From the NCBI GenBank assembly GCA_020226215.1, contig CM035233.1, positions 2,480,001-2,544,000 of the forward strand: DNA of 64,000 bases. The letters are read 5' to 3'. The position numbers and the translations under genes were made by a program. This document shows, piece after piece, positions 47,612-59,660 of the stretch. Position 1 is the first letter of the stretch, and each line of letters opens with the position of its first letter. The notes beneath the pieces are model-generated. The model searched no databases. It saw nothing but the letters and a program-made list of their open reading frames with translations, and was not told the origin of the DNA. Source of the DNA: Sindora glabra. Lineage: Eukaryota; Streptophyta; Magnoliopsida; Fabales; Fabaceae.

Positions 47612-47720
47612 TTGAGTTAATGGTAAAAGTGGTGGTCTTGGTGGCAAGAGGCAATAGTCGGTATCAATTCCTCATGGTATCACCTACATTGTAAAAGAGA
47701 GCAAAGCCTAGTAAGTGCAT
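47612..47720 (+). mobile_element. tRNA-derived SINE head
   Basis: An A-box-like gagttaatggtaaaag (47614-47629), then ggtggtcttggtggcaag, then a B-box-like GGTATCAATTCC at 47660-47671. A-to-B spacing is about 45 bases. The phrase order matches tRNA-derived plant SINE heads, where the B box is normally GGTTCGAATCC. The tail and the 3' end are not clear. Confidence 0.52.
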
Positions 47721-48655
47721 ATGCCCTTTTTGCTTAGCTAAGCAATTTTTTTCCTTTCCATCTTATAATTCTTATTATTTTTCTTTACTTTATTTTTTTT
47801 GAATGAATTATTGAGTTTTTCTATATTGTTTTGAAGGATTTTGACATTTCATGAACTATTTGTGGTTGGGCATGATCCCTATGTAACTTATGTTGTATTT
47901 CTATATTTTATTCTATTAGGACATTATTCCATTAATTTTTTTTTGACATTTCTAACTATTGTTTGGCTTTATTTTGCCATTATTCGATAGGGGCTTGATC
48001 ATTACATGGGGATAATATGGGAAAATTTGGGGGTTCATTGCTTTCTTCTACTTTTTGTGCCATTACCATATTATTTTAATTTAAAGATGCTTGGAGTGCT
48101 TTAAAAGCTATAACTAGTGCATCCTTTCTTTCTTTTTCTCTTGTGTGTTTATATATCGGGAGAGATTATAACATATCACTAATACAATTATATACCAATG
48201 CACCATAAGATTTGAGTGAATATTAATTTTTTTTTTGAAAGTTAAATCTAGCATGTTATATAATGGCATATTAACTATTAAATTTAGTAGTGCATCAATG
48301 AACTACTATATTATAGTCATCTCCTTGTATATCTATGTTCCTAGCTAATGTATCATGTCATGGTATCAATTCTTTACAAATCAAGCTAAACTTTGAATTA
48401 AACAAATAACAATTCTTAATTTTAATAATTAGACCAATCAATGATTTGCTAGCAAAATTGGACAACATTTTTATTTTTATTTTTTTTTAAGTTGGCTTGT
48501 TAGGACATTGAACTTTACTATTATGTATATGTTAATCCTCCAAATAATGGATATGATTGAAAGCAAACTAGGAAAAATCTAAAGAATTATACTAATTTAG
48601 TTAGAAAAATTTTGGTTTAGCTATAGTAAAATAATTGGTTTAACTGTTAATTGTA
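47721..48655. other. AT-rich spacer
   Basis: Nothing recognised beyond T-rich runs; these might include the tail of the SINE. Confidence 0.45.
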
Positions 48656-49574
48656 GGAGGTGTTTGGTTCGTAAAATGGTTATCACATTCTAAGAAATAT
48701 TTTATGAAAATGTTATATTCCTTGTTTGATTCAAAATTTTTAAAAAATATACTTGTGAATGTAATATTTTTGAAAATATTTTTATCCTAACTTTTCCTCA
48801 AAAATATTCTAATAGAAGAAGGTGATTATCTCAGTTTTACATAAGATGGAAATGCTAGTACTAAAATTTAAAAAAAAAAAAAAAGAACTTGATCTCAACT
48901 TTTTCAGCTTTAACTCATTTTATTTCAATTTTTACAATGTAACTATATATATCATTATTCTTTAACTATTCTTCCTCCATCTCCAATTGGAACAAAGTTA
49001 AAATTACGTAGTGTTGAATACATAAATGTATGTAGCAGCAAATTCATTTCCTTATATACATAGATTCAAAATTTTGAAATGAAGCAAAGTTTACTAAATT
49101 AATTATATATCTATTAAATAAGGATATCTACATTGTATATTTATTTTTATTTTTTAGCATTATATTGTCACAATTTTGAAATTTGTGAAAATTGGGCCTA
49201 ATCAATGTTATAATGATTTAAAAATTAAAAAGAATTTAAATTTGTAGCCCATGCAATTATAATAAAAAAGTATTTACGATTAATTTTTATAATTCCTAAG
49301 GCAATAAAATTTTAAATGCACATTTCATAAAATTATATTTTTTATAATTTTTGTATTAAGTGTTAAAAATTATTTATTTATTAAAATTGATAAATATATT
49401 TTTGAAAAATTAATAAAATTCTTAAAAATATAAAGTATGAACAAAATATAGGAATATAAACTACCTAAATTTGAAAATTATTCCTAAAAATATTTACATT
49501 AAAACAAATATGGAAATTTCATATTCTCAAAATTTTTTTCCGGAAATGTGAGAATCTATGAATTAAATACCATC
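48656..49574. mobile_element. Tourist-like MITE (919 bp), family of 58337-59291
   Basis: The left end GGAGGTGTTTGGTTCGTAAA pairs with the reverse complement of the right end GATGGTATTTAATTCATAG. Flanks are gta and tta, a decayed 3-bp duplication. The first 230 bp align with the MITE at 58337 (shared blocks ttgaaaatatttttaaccta-like, tttctcaaaaa, aagaaggtggttatct-like). No coding capacity. The pair define one family of about 0.9 kb. Confidence 0.68.
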
Positions 49575-49930
49575 TTATACGCATGAGGTCACTGCTAATT
49601 ACTCTTTTGTTTTAGCGGTGGATGGGATCACTGCTAATTACTCTTTTGTTTTAGCGCGGGGCATATTTTTAAATTTTACTGTTCTGACAACCATATTTTC
49701 AACAATCATAAATGGTCATATTTCAACAGCTATTTGAAAACCTATCATAGTGATTATATCTACAATGGTTTTATTAATTCCGACGGCCCCAAACAGTCAT
49801 ATTTCGTCCTGTAAATTAACTTTATTTAAAATTATTTTATATCACAACAATCATCCTACATTCTTATTTTTTCTTAAACATTTCTTATTAAATTTAATTT
49901 AATTTGTTATGCATGTCTTATGCTTTGTTG
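49575..49930. other. Single-copy-like stretch with a direct repeat
   Basis: A perfect 29-bp direct repeat (tcactgctaattactctttt, then gttttagcg) sits at 49590-49618 and 49628-49657, 39 bases apart, just outside the MITE. No gene is seen. Confidence 0.85.
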
Positions 49931-50320
49931 GTATAATTGAAATAAAAGAATCTTTTAAATTTTGGAGGATTATCGCGTTCAGCTTCCAACAAATTAGAGG
50001 CGAAAAAAATCTGAGGTGGATAAAAAAAAAAGTCTCAAATTTTCAAATACCACCCCAACTTCGATTATAACGACAAGGCCATGGAACAGTGATCACAAAG
50101 ACGACAAAGAAAGAATTGAATGGTATGGTAAGAAAAACGAATCACGTTTGAAGCGACGCAAGGAAGTGTCATGTTTCTGGGCAGACAGGCGCGGGAATCG
50201 CCCAAAAATTTTCAAAATGCAACAAGTGTAGCTTTTGAGTTTGACAAGACGACAACAACAGATATAGGCGATGCAATTTCTCCAGGGTGAAAGATGGACT
50301 TTAAAAATGAAATAAAATTT
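49931..50320. other. GC-richer island, coding not established
   Basis: Composition is closer to plant genic DNA than its surroundings. A plus frame is open from 50016 to 50231 and contains EWYGKKNESRLKRRKEVSCF, but the only ATG lies inside it and no family is recognised. The minus strand has shorter open stretches. It could be an exon or a 5' leader of a lost gene. Confidence 0.3.
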
Positions 50321-51394
50321 CTCAATTTTTATCTTTTATTTTTTTAAAAAAGGGTAAAAAATTCAAAAAAAGACTGAAAAATAATATTTTTTATTTGGTT
50401 GTAGAGTAAAAAAGAAATAGAAGAGAAAATAAATAAAAGAAAAGTGGAGTTCATAAAATTTTTTTTTAGCAAATATAAAGAGAAAATGAGTAAAAAACTT
50501 ACAATTTTGCTCTTAATTTTCTTTAACTTATTAACTTTTTGAAATAAAATTTTCATTTGTTGAAATGAATTGTGTGTGTAGAATAATAATTCAAATAAAT
50601 GTCCTATTATAATTTTTTAAATTAATATTATATTTTTAACAATAAAATTAAAATTATTTATAGAAAATTATAAGAAGTATAAAATAAATTTATATTTTTG
50701 TAGAAAAATAAATTAATTACTTAAAAATATTTAATAAAAATGAACTACAATCAATAAAATTAATCTTTCCAATTTTTTTAAGAATGATATTTATAATAAT
50801 TAAAATTTATTATTAATATTTTTATGTGTACTAATTAATAATATTTTCATATTATCATTTATCAAATATATATTTATAAAAATTATACATAAATGTGGTG
50901 AATTATGAGACTGGTTATAAACAAGATTTTATATAAATTATCATTCAATTCAATTTAATTTTTTCTCCTACTTTTCTATCTAAACAAGTAATGAAAAATT
51001 ATTTTCTATTCCTTTCTTCTTATTTTTTGCACATTCCAACAAAAAAAGATAAAACTTTTTTTATTATTTTCTTTCTTTACATTTTTCTTTTTCTTTTTAA
51101 CATCAATGTAAAAAATCAATAAAAAATTGAGTTTATAATTAAATAAATAATATATAATTAAATAATAATTTTAAATTTATAACTACTTACTTTCTTAGTT
51201 TTCGTATAACCATTGGGATATTTCACATATGTCACCTTAGAATATCCTTATTCAATACAGCCTACGAAAAAGACATGGAAATTATAAAAATCATGAGATA
51301 AGAAGCAATTGAGCCCTTTCCCTTTAAGTGTGCAAAAATGAATAATGGCAGTTTTATTTTTATTTTCATTCATGCATGTTTAACTAGCTAAGTT
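50321..51394. other. AT-rich spacer
   Basis: Nothing recognised. A 70-codon minus frame at 50344-50556 is Phe, Leu and Lys rich and not convincing. Confidence 0.55.
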
Positions 51395-51856
51395 TGCTAA
51401 AAAAAGTCAAAATTTATAAAACAATAATCTAATTGAATCATGTGAAAAAATAATATTAAACATGGATAAAATAATTTATTATTATTGGATGAATCCATTT
51501 TACAATGAATGTGGAATATATATTTGTTGTAAGTCATAAACTATTCATGATCAATCTTGATTATAAACTTCAATAAAGGTTCACTGCTCCTATCAATTTT
51601 AGATGAGAAATGATTGGGGAGGTTTTTAACACCGACAGAAACTGTTTAAAATCAATCTTAGGGTTTAAGAATGACGACCTTTATTTACATTGATAATATT
51701 AGTGGGTTGACCCATCGTCGAGAATTATCTCTTACGAAACTATTAGGTTAGATTGCCAATGATTTCAAATTATATAGTCACTTTAATATTAGGTCAAATC
51801 TTTTTACATCTTATTTTATTATTAAATTAATAACTCCATAAGAGAAAAATCTAAAA
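51395..51856 (-). repeat. Copia B 3' LTR
   Basis: Aligns with the 5' LTR along its length: tgctaaaaaa at the inner side, cattttacaatgaatgtgga, cttgattataaac, ggttgacccat, caaattatatagtcac. On the element strand it starts TTTTAGATTT where the partner has TGTTAGATTT, so the terminal TG is mutated. A short purine run GGAAGA precedes it. Confidence 0.88.
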
Positions 51857-52330
51857 TCTTCCATTTGGGCTATGTAATTCAATAAGAATGGCCACTTCAA
51901 TAAGATGTAAAAGAAAATTATGATATCTTTACATCCATTAATCTAAATTAAGATCATAAATATCCAGTAATAAGATATAGTATTTGATAGAAATATCAAT
52001 GAAATATATATATTATATACTTACACTTCACTAATCATATATAATATCTTATAGGGATATATATAACAAGATTGTGCTTAATAAGATTTATATAATAAAT
52101 TGTGATAACATATGTAATCATTACATACTAAGTTGAAGCATTTATCGAAGATACTAAATGAGAATCGTAATTCTTATTATAGTATTAAGGCAGGGTCTAA
52201 ATATCTCTATAAATAAGTCATAATAAAAATGTGTACAATATATGACAAAACATCAACATTTCATTTATAAACATCTCAAGAAAATAGTTTATATTATAGT
52301 ACTCCCATTAATCTAAAATTAAAAAACTTA
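51857..52330. other. Copia B post-pol region
   Basis: AT-rich sequence between the end of the RNase H part and the 3' LTR. The element strand has a GGGAG run at 52302-52306 that looks like a polypurine tract but is not next to the LTR. Confidence 0.55.
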
Positions 52331-52339
52331 GCTAATCTC

Positions 52340-53700
52340 ATATAAATTACATGATCAAGATATATTCTTATTGTTAAGCCTTTGGCTAGTAGATCTATGA
52401 GCATATAATCCGTAGAAATAAGTTCAATACATATGATGCACCCGTGTACCTTATCTTGCACAAACTAGTACTTTATATCAAAATATTTCATATAGGTAGA
52501 GCTTTTATTATTATGAGAGAAGTTTATAGTAGCAATACTATTGTAATAGATGATTAAAGGTCTTAAGATACTTTCAATAATCTCAAAATTAGCCATGAAA
52601 TTCCTTAATCATATAACAGTGCAAGTGGCTTTATAACTTGTGACATATTCTACTTCTATAATGGAGGTTACTATTAAGGATTGCTTAACACTTTTATACA
52701 ACATAACTCCTTTTGCCATTATAAAGATGTATCTAGATTAGTTTATAATTATGAGATCTTCCAATCGCCCATAGGTTAGTATATAATCTTTTATATCTTA
52801 TAGGTACTTTGTAACTTTCTTTATAGTAATCCAATGTCTTTGACAAGATTGCTCAATTATCTCTCCAGTACACTGATAGCATAAATTATGTTAGGGCATG
52901 TACATACTTAAGCATACATCAAGCTACTAACAAGTGATATATATAGGATACTTTTCATTTTTTTTTCTATTTCAACATCATTTTGAGAACACTGAGACTT
53001 AAGGAAAATTTCCTTTTTGAAAAAGGTGTGGAAACTTGAAAGTAAGTTAATATGTTGAACCTATTTAGTACTTTTTCAATGTAAGTCTATTAAGATAAAC
53101 TAAGCTTACCTTGGAATCTATCATAATGGATCTTTATCCTTAAAACATAAAAGGTATTTCTAAGATCCTTTATATCAAAATATTTAGATAGCATTTTTTT
53201 ATCTCAGTTAGTAGGTTCATATAATTACTTGTAAGGAGAATATCATTTATGTATAGTACTAAAATGACAAAAGTACTAGCACTCATGAGCATGTAAATAC
53301 ATTTATCCACTGCATTCTCCTTTAACCTAAAATAAGTTACTATCTCATTAAACTTGAGATATCATTATCTAAAAGCTTGTTTTAAGCTATATATGAATTT
53401 TTTAAGTTGACACATAAGGTGTCTTGGAAACTATTTGGTTAGTTCATCTAAATAGTCTTTGATAGATCACCATTTAGGAAGGCTCTTTTTACATCCATGA
53501 TGCAACTCTAAGTCAAAATGGGCCACTAAGGCTATGACAACATAAAATGAGTCTTTAGTTGAAACTGATAAAAAAGTTTTCTTGTAGTTTATATCTTCTA
53601 TTTGGGTGTATCTTTTTGCTACCAATCTAGCTTTGTACTTGTTAAATTCACCTTGAGCATCCCTCTTGATCTTGAAGATCTATTTACATCTAACTAGCTT
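52340..53700 (-). pseudogene. Copia B reverse transcriptase and RNase H remnant
   Basis: RT blocks in order: WINAMKDELASM near 53750, KIKRDAQGEFNKYKARLVAK near 53640-53690, YTQIEDINY, ELHHGCKKS, SLKQAFR, then LVLYINDILL with the catalytic box at 53242-53253. The box reads YIND: the first catalytic Asp of YVDD is Asn. RNase H parts follow, ending LAKGLT-like near 52380. Stops and frameshifts are common. Confidence 0.87.
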
Positions 53701-53899
53701 ACAACCTATAAGAAGCTTTACTAAATCCCTTACTTAATTCTTATGCATTGAAGCTAACTCATCTTTCATAGCATTAATCCAATTAGAATAGTTTGAATTA
53801 GATATAGCTTGAGAAAAGGTTGTAGGATTAGTATCATTATTAATATTATATTCGTGCTCTTACAAATATACAAGATAATTATTAGGAATTATTAATCTA

Positions 53900-55234
53900 T
53901 GAACTTTATGGGATCTCTTTAATAGAATTTCTTCATTTGCTTCATCTAGTTTAATATATTTTACCATCAATTGTAATAGTTATTCCATCTTTGCAGAAAT
54001 CCATGATATGTGGTATTTGACTCTTACTATCCAACTTATCTTTAAAGAAGACAACTTGATGATACTTAATTATCCTAGTTGAATGAGTTAGATTGTAAAA
54101 TCTGCTTCCTTTCGAGCCATTACAATACCTAATGTAGTATCCACTAATGATGTTTGAATCAAGTTTCCTTATGAATGTAAATGTATGAATTTACTTCAGT
54201 TTTACAATCTTAAACTTGAAAATGCCTTATACTAGGCTTCTTACCTTATAATAATTCATAAGGGTCTTAGGCACTAACTTACTAGGAACTTAATTTAAAA
54301 TGTATGTAGTTGTTCTCAATGCATCATTCTATAAGAATTTTAGTAGTGAAATATCGGCTAACATGCATCTCACTATATCTATAAAAGTCCTATTTCTTTT
54401 TTTTGCAATTTCATTTTACTTGAGTGTTCTAGGCGGAGTATAACTTTTTTGAATTCCATAACCTTATAAGTATCTTGCAAGAGGACTAAGGTTTCTTCTT
54501 GTTTTGTCGTACCTATTATAATACTCACCACCTTTATCAAAATTAATGCACTTTATCTGTTTCCTTAATTTTAGTTCAATTGTTTCTTTAAATGATTTGA
54601 AAATTTTTAGTAATTTTAACTTCTAATTGAACAACTCCACCTAACAAAATCTAGAGTAGTTATCAATGAATGTAATGAAGTATTTGTAGCCTCCATAGCA
54701 TTTGATGTGTTAGGCCTATTAATGTCAATGTGCTCTAGTTCTAGAACATTTTCCTTTCTACTTCTCTTACCCTTTCTAACTTTAATTATAAGTTTTCCTT
54801 TAATGTAGTTTACACATGTACCAAAATCTTAGAAGTTTAGATCATTATAGGTTGTTGAATTCTTTCTTCAAAGATGTGTCCTAATAATCTATGCCATAAC
54901 ATTAAGGATCTTTCATTAGTTTAACACCTTTTCTTGCTTATAACAAAATTTATTAACTTCACGAAATTAGGATTTAAAGCAACTCCATTAAATTATTACA
55001 CACAGAACCAGTATCAACAATAAAAGATTTATAAAATAACTCAACTTTTCTATTTCTAAAATAATAAAAGTATCCAACATAATCTAAAGCAACAATTAAA
55101 ATTAAATTCCTTCTTATGAAAGGTACATAAACTATATTTTTAATAAAAGCTTATGTCTAGTTTTTAACTTCAACTTTAATTATTCTATATACCTCACTTC
55201 AACTTTATCTCCATTTCTGATTCTTACAATTAAT
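53900..55234 (-). pseudogene. Copia B integrase and downstream protease remnant
   Basis: LWHRLLGHIFEERIQ at 54860-54905 is the zinc region of Copia integrase. The core is more decayed: FKIVKL-, NGSKGSRFYNLTHSTRI and similar pieces can be followed to 53.9 kb. VRIRNGDKVEVRYIE at about 55180-55230 is the part that normally follows the protease motif in this group (the V-G-DG---EVEA-G block). Confidence 0.8.
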
Positions 55235-55672
55235 GAGATTAATAAATGGGTTTAGGAATAGGCTAAGGCCCATGTAAGCTAGGGTTATTTATGCTTAGTT
55301 TGTTAAGGCCTACATTTAAGCAGGTCTATGGGAAGCCAGTCTAGTATGCATAAAAGCCTGCAAGGCTTGTGGGCTTTACCTTATAAATGAGTTTAGCTTG
55401 TAGCCCATATAGATCCAATTTACATGGTTCAAGCTTATTTAGACTTTATTTTTTGCAAAGTTAGTTCACACAAAAGTCCGCAAGTCTTGTGGGCTTTGCT
55501 TTATAAATAGGCTTAGCCCATAGGCCAACCATAACTCACATAAATTTGATCTACATAGGCCAAGTTCATTTAGACTTTCTTTTTTATGAGCTTATTTTTT
55601 GTAAATGTTATTTCTAAAAAGCTTGCAGACTAGTTCACTTAGCCCACGGGTCACAGGCTCATTTAGCACTCT
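55235..55672. mobile_element. Non-autonomous insertion with 120-bp repeats
   Basis: About 440 bp placed between the protease motif and the downstream polyprotein block of Copia B. It is rich in ggctt, agccca and gcccat words. Two units are exactly 120 bases apart: aaaagcctgcaaggcttgtg at 55352 and aaaagtccgcaagtcttgtg at 55472; each continues with ggctttacctttataaat-like and catttagactt-like blocks. A third partial unit is near 55615. The ends gagattaataaatggg and, reversed, gagtgctaaatgagcc are similar, as in hAT-type MITEs. A clean target duplication was not found. Confidence 0.6.
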
Positions 55673-55905
55673 TAATAATTAGCTTTTCCTCATTTGGTTT
55701 CCTTAGATTTGTCAATACTTGAAAATAATTATCACATGAATAGTTGCACCAATATCTAACCACCAAAAGTTTGATGGCATATCAATAATGTCTGACTTAA
55801 AATAGACTAGAGTTAGATAGGTACCTTTCTCTTTCTTAACCTATTTCTTGTATTTAAAATAGTCCACTTTCTTATACCCATATTTCTTGCAAAACATGCA
55901 GTTAC
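55673..55905 (-). pseudogene. Copia B zinc knuckle and protease motif
   Basis: The knuckle CMFCKKYGYKKVDY at 55859-55900 keeps the CX2C pair, but the His and the last Cys have become Tyr. The protease box FWWLDIGATIHV at 55741-55770 keeps Asp and Gly-Ala-Thr but has Ile in place of Ser. Both match the WWLDSGATTH group of plant Copia proteins. Confidence 0.87.
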
Positions 55906-56134
55906 CCTTAAATTAGGCCTTATTGGATTTATAGCATTATTGTCCACTAAATTCACATTCTCTCCTTTCTTCCTTTTATGGTTACAGTGTCCTTTGTTGT
56001 CTTTCTAATTAAACCTTCCACCATGATTTGAATATGAGCTATGTAGGGTATAATTAACTACTTAAATCTTTCCTTTTTTTCATGTCTTTTTTAGCTTGTG
56101 TAATGATTAAAATGAGCTTGTTGATTATCCATTT

Positions 56135-56473
56135 TCATTTTTGAGTATTATAGGATGTTTTCAAAATGTCAAATTGAGATAGAAGAAACTTCAATATGTG
56201 CCAAGTTAAATAGCTTTCTTCTAGATTAACTTGCATGGTCTTAAGCTTATTGTAATAGTTAACTGGTTTTAGAATATACTCTTTCCCTTTGTTGATACTA
56301 TTGTATACTAATTTCTCAAGTAATGAAAGATATTGTCTCTTCTTAGCTTTATCGAACTTTTTATACTTTTCAACTATAGAATTTAGGAACTCTTTTATAT
56401 TTGTCATTTCAAGATTAAATATTATATTCCTAAAATTTAAACATTGATAAGGTGATAAGAATTTTAAAAACAT
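56135..56473 (-). pseudogene. Copia B gag (UBN2 part)
   Basis: The longest clean frame in the element, 112 codons. It contains IKEFLNSIVEKYKKFDKAKK, LLEKLVYNSINKGKEYILKP, VNYYNKLKTMQVNLEESYLT and LKFLLSQFDILKTSYNTQK. These match the plant Copia gag block of KEFL--I--KY, GVREHI-K, YYNKLK-M-V-L-ESFLVWH and SLP-QFD-LKTSYNTQK. The ATG at its start falls within the domain, so the true gag start was further upstream. Its length and lack of stops stand out against the rest of the element. Confidence 0.92.
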
Positions 56474-56698
56474 AATACTTCTTTCAATACTTATGTTATC
56501 ACTAACAAATCACATTAGTAATATTATACTAGTAGAGTATTAAAATATTATTAATATAATACTCTCCTTAGTCTAACTATTATTTTATTAAAATAAACAA
56601 AATTTTATATAATTGGGCATAACTTAGATAGGCTCACAATAACAAAAAATTTTACAATATAACATAAGCTCAAATAATTTTTCTAAAATTATTTTCCT

Positions 56699-56744
<46 letters not shown>

Positions 56745-58054
56745 AGAAAAATAATTAATGGATAAATAGTGTCCAAAAATTTTATAAAAAATATATGTGT
56801 GAGCTCAAAATACAAAAATATAATAATAAAATTTTTAACTTAAAACAATGTCAATTAACTATTCAAATTAAATAGGTAAAAAATAATTAGAATATTTTTT
56901 ATTTCAAAAAAAATCTTGAAAAATGCCTAATAAATCTAGCTCAAAGAGTGGAGTTTGAAGAAGTTTTCACAACCACTAGACAACACCGACGCAGTAGTAA
57001 GTGGCACATACGTGCTAATTCTATGCATGGGCATCGCCTTGTGTGACCTCATTCATTATCTTCTTCATTAAATTGGATTTACAACCTAGGTTAGATGACC
57101 TGGTTGCGAACCTGCATGTGACTCAAGCCATTTTATGCAATTTTTTTTACACTTTTCAATGTATTTTTCTATACATAATCCTCTTTTAATACATTTAATG
57201 CAATTTTTTTTCCAAAAAATTGCATTTAAAATATGTTTGGATGATTGAATAATTTTTGAAATTTTTACCATGGAGTTTTTAATAGCCTTTTCTTTTTTAA
57301 AGCTTAAATTTAAAAGCTTATAAATGTTAGAATGTATTTTGCTTATATTGTAAAACACTAAAATAGAATTTTTTTTCAAATTAATTGGAAAAAATTTCAA
57401 AATTCCATAATTTTTAGGAATGGCCAAAATATTCCCAGTTTTTCTTTATTTTTTCTATGTTCAAACACCATTGAAAAATATATTGTGAATGAATTAAACT
57501 TCTTCAAACAAAACCTAAATATGCATAAACAATTTTCATGATAAACAAAAGATCAAAACTAGGAAAAAATTTCTAGTACTATGCATTTTCCAAAAAAATA
57601 GTTCTATTCCTTTTTTTATTTTGAAAATTTTCTAGAAAGTCTAGTTTTGTGAACCAAAAATAAAAATTGATGAATTTGTAATTTTTCTAGATAAAAAAAT
57701 CAACCAAAAAATAAATATGTATATGTGATTGCATCATAATTTGCAAATGGAATACATATTTGTATATAAAATTATAATATTTCACACTCAAACAAATTCA
57801 TCTAAAACACATATAAAAACCAATTATGGGTGGATTACATATATAAATTTTCCTCACATACAATGTGTAAAACATTCATAAGGAGCAAAATAATACATAT
57901 AATAGAAAAATAAATATATGAAGTGGGATGATATACTTTGATGTACATAACAAAATACCATCAAGAATACATTTATCACATCATATAAAACTATTAAAAA
58001 ATAAAATTTTATTCTTGAATCCATGTAATAATATATACAATCTATATAATTCAA
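56474..58054. other. Copia B leader and gag start, decayed
   Basis: No gag N-terminus can be read. A (TA)n tract lies at 56702-56741. A GC-richer patch at 56935-57120 contains a minus frame (57086-57427) that I do not recognise. Overlapping minus frames at 57854-58172 are chance products next to the primer site. Confidence 0.5.
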
Positions 58055-58068
58055 TGACTCTAATACCA
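58055..58068 (-). other. Copia B primer-binding site
   Basis: The plus strand reads tgactctaatacca against tggctctgatacca, the complement of the initiator-Met-tRNA end. Two differences, both G-to-A on the plus strand. It is two bases from the LTR, the usual spacing. Confidence 0.88.
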
Positions 58069-58336
58069 ATTGCTAAAAAATGAAAATTTATAAAATAATA
58101 ACCTAATTGAATTACGTGAAAAGATAATATTAAGTGTGAATAAAATAATTTATTGTTTCCTAATAAGTTCATTTTATAATGAATGTGGAATCTAGATTTG
58201 TTATAAATTATGAATTATTTATGATCGATCTTGATCATAAACTCCAATAAAGATTTGTTGCTCCTATCAACTTTAGATATAAATTTGATTAGGTAGGCTT
58301 TTTGTTATTAATGGGAAGTGTTCAAAATCAATTTTA

Positions 58337-59291
58337 GGGGGCGTTTGGTTCACAGAATATTTTTAACATTACTAAAAATATTTTAGAAGAATATTACTTT
58401 CCTATATTTAGTTCAAAGTTTGAAAAAATGTTAGGAAATGTCACATTTTTGAAAATATTTTTGACCTAACTCTTTCTCAAAAAATTCTCATAAAGAAGGT
58501 GGGTATCTTAAATTTCTTATGGAATTAGAATATTGATATTAAAATAAAAGAATAAAATTATCCTCATATTTAATTCTCTATTTTATCTATTACTTTATCA
58601 AATAATTTTTAATTTAAATTAGAAAATAATTATCACTTTATTTTTAAAATATTTTATTATTAAGAATACAATGACATTAATTTTTTAACTATAATTTCTT
58701 TTCTATTATATTTCCTAGTATTTGAAAGATTATTTTAATATATTTATATAGACATATGATTTCTTTCATTGAAGAATTATACAATAGGCTTAGAATATTT
58801 TTTTAAAAAAGCATATTTATACATAAAAAATAAAACAATAATATTAATTTATTTTAAATAAAGAATATATTAATTGCTAAAATATAATATATTAAATATT
58901 AAAATATAATAAAGTATAAAATATTTTTTTTATATTTTAATGAATTTTTAGATGTTAAATATTAAAATTTAATTTATTAGGTGTTAAAATTTTTTTAATT
59001 ATTTATGTAGTTTTAAATAAAAATATGGTTTATTATATTATATTTTATAATAAAAAACTTAATAAAGATATTTTTAAAACAATCTCAAAATTCTCAAGAA
59101 TATAAAATATTAATCAAATATAATAATATAATATATAAAAATTTGATAAAATATTTTTAATAAATTTTATAGTGAATCAAACATAAGAATATTGTATTCC
59201 TATTAATTAAATTTTTAAAAACCACATTAAGGAATGCACACTTTCCTAGAAATTTCCTAGTAATATAAAATTTTGCAAGCCAAACATTACC
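58337..59291. mobile_element. Tourist-like MITE (955 bp) nested in Copia B LTR
   Basis: The left end GGGGGCGTTTGGTTCACAGA pairs with the reverse complement of the right end GGTAATGTTTGGCTTGCAAA. TTA stands on both sides (58334-58336 and 59292-59294), the PIF/Harbinger-type duplication. The empty site is preserved in the 3' LTR of the same element near 51660 as aatcttagggttt, which proves the insertion and its edges. Confidence 0.85.
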
Positions 59292-59660
59292 TTAGGATTT
59301 AAAAATAATAATCCTTATTTATATTAATAATATTAATAGGTTGACTCATTGCCGAGAACTATTAATTACCAAATTATTGGGTTAGCTTAACACTAGTTTC
59401 AAATTATATAGTCACTTCAATATTGAGCCAAATATTTTTATATCTTATTTTATTAGTACACTTTCCTAAGAATATAAAATTTTGCAAGCCAAACATTACC
59501 TTAGAATTTCGGAATAGCAACCTTTATTTATATTAATAATATTAATAGGTTGACCCATTGCTAAGAACTATTCATTACCAAACTATTGGGTTAGCTTAAC
59601 ATTAATTTCAAATTATACAATCATTTTAATATTGAGTTAAACTTTTTTATATCTTATTTT
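59238..59660. repeat. Tandem duplication spanning the MITE end and LTR
   Basis: A unit starting acactttcct at 59238 restarts at 59458. Both copies contain the MITE right end (ttttgcaagccaaacattac) and the adjoining LTR up to cttattttatta. The offset is 220 at the start and 209 after a small indel. The copy junction at about 59456 has no TSD, so it is a tandem duplication and not a new insertion. Confidence 0.85.

Noticed and set aside
52297..52315. Polypurine tract of Copia B
   Set aside because: A GGGAG run looks right, but the LTR similarity ends at 51856, more than 400 bases away.
57086..57427. 113-codon minus frame in the Copia B leader
   Set aside because: It is Lys-, Ile- and Asn-rich, matches no gag block, and lies where the leader should be. 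A chance frame in AT-rich DNA is more likely, though its length is notable.
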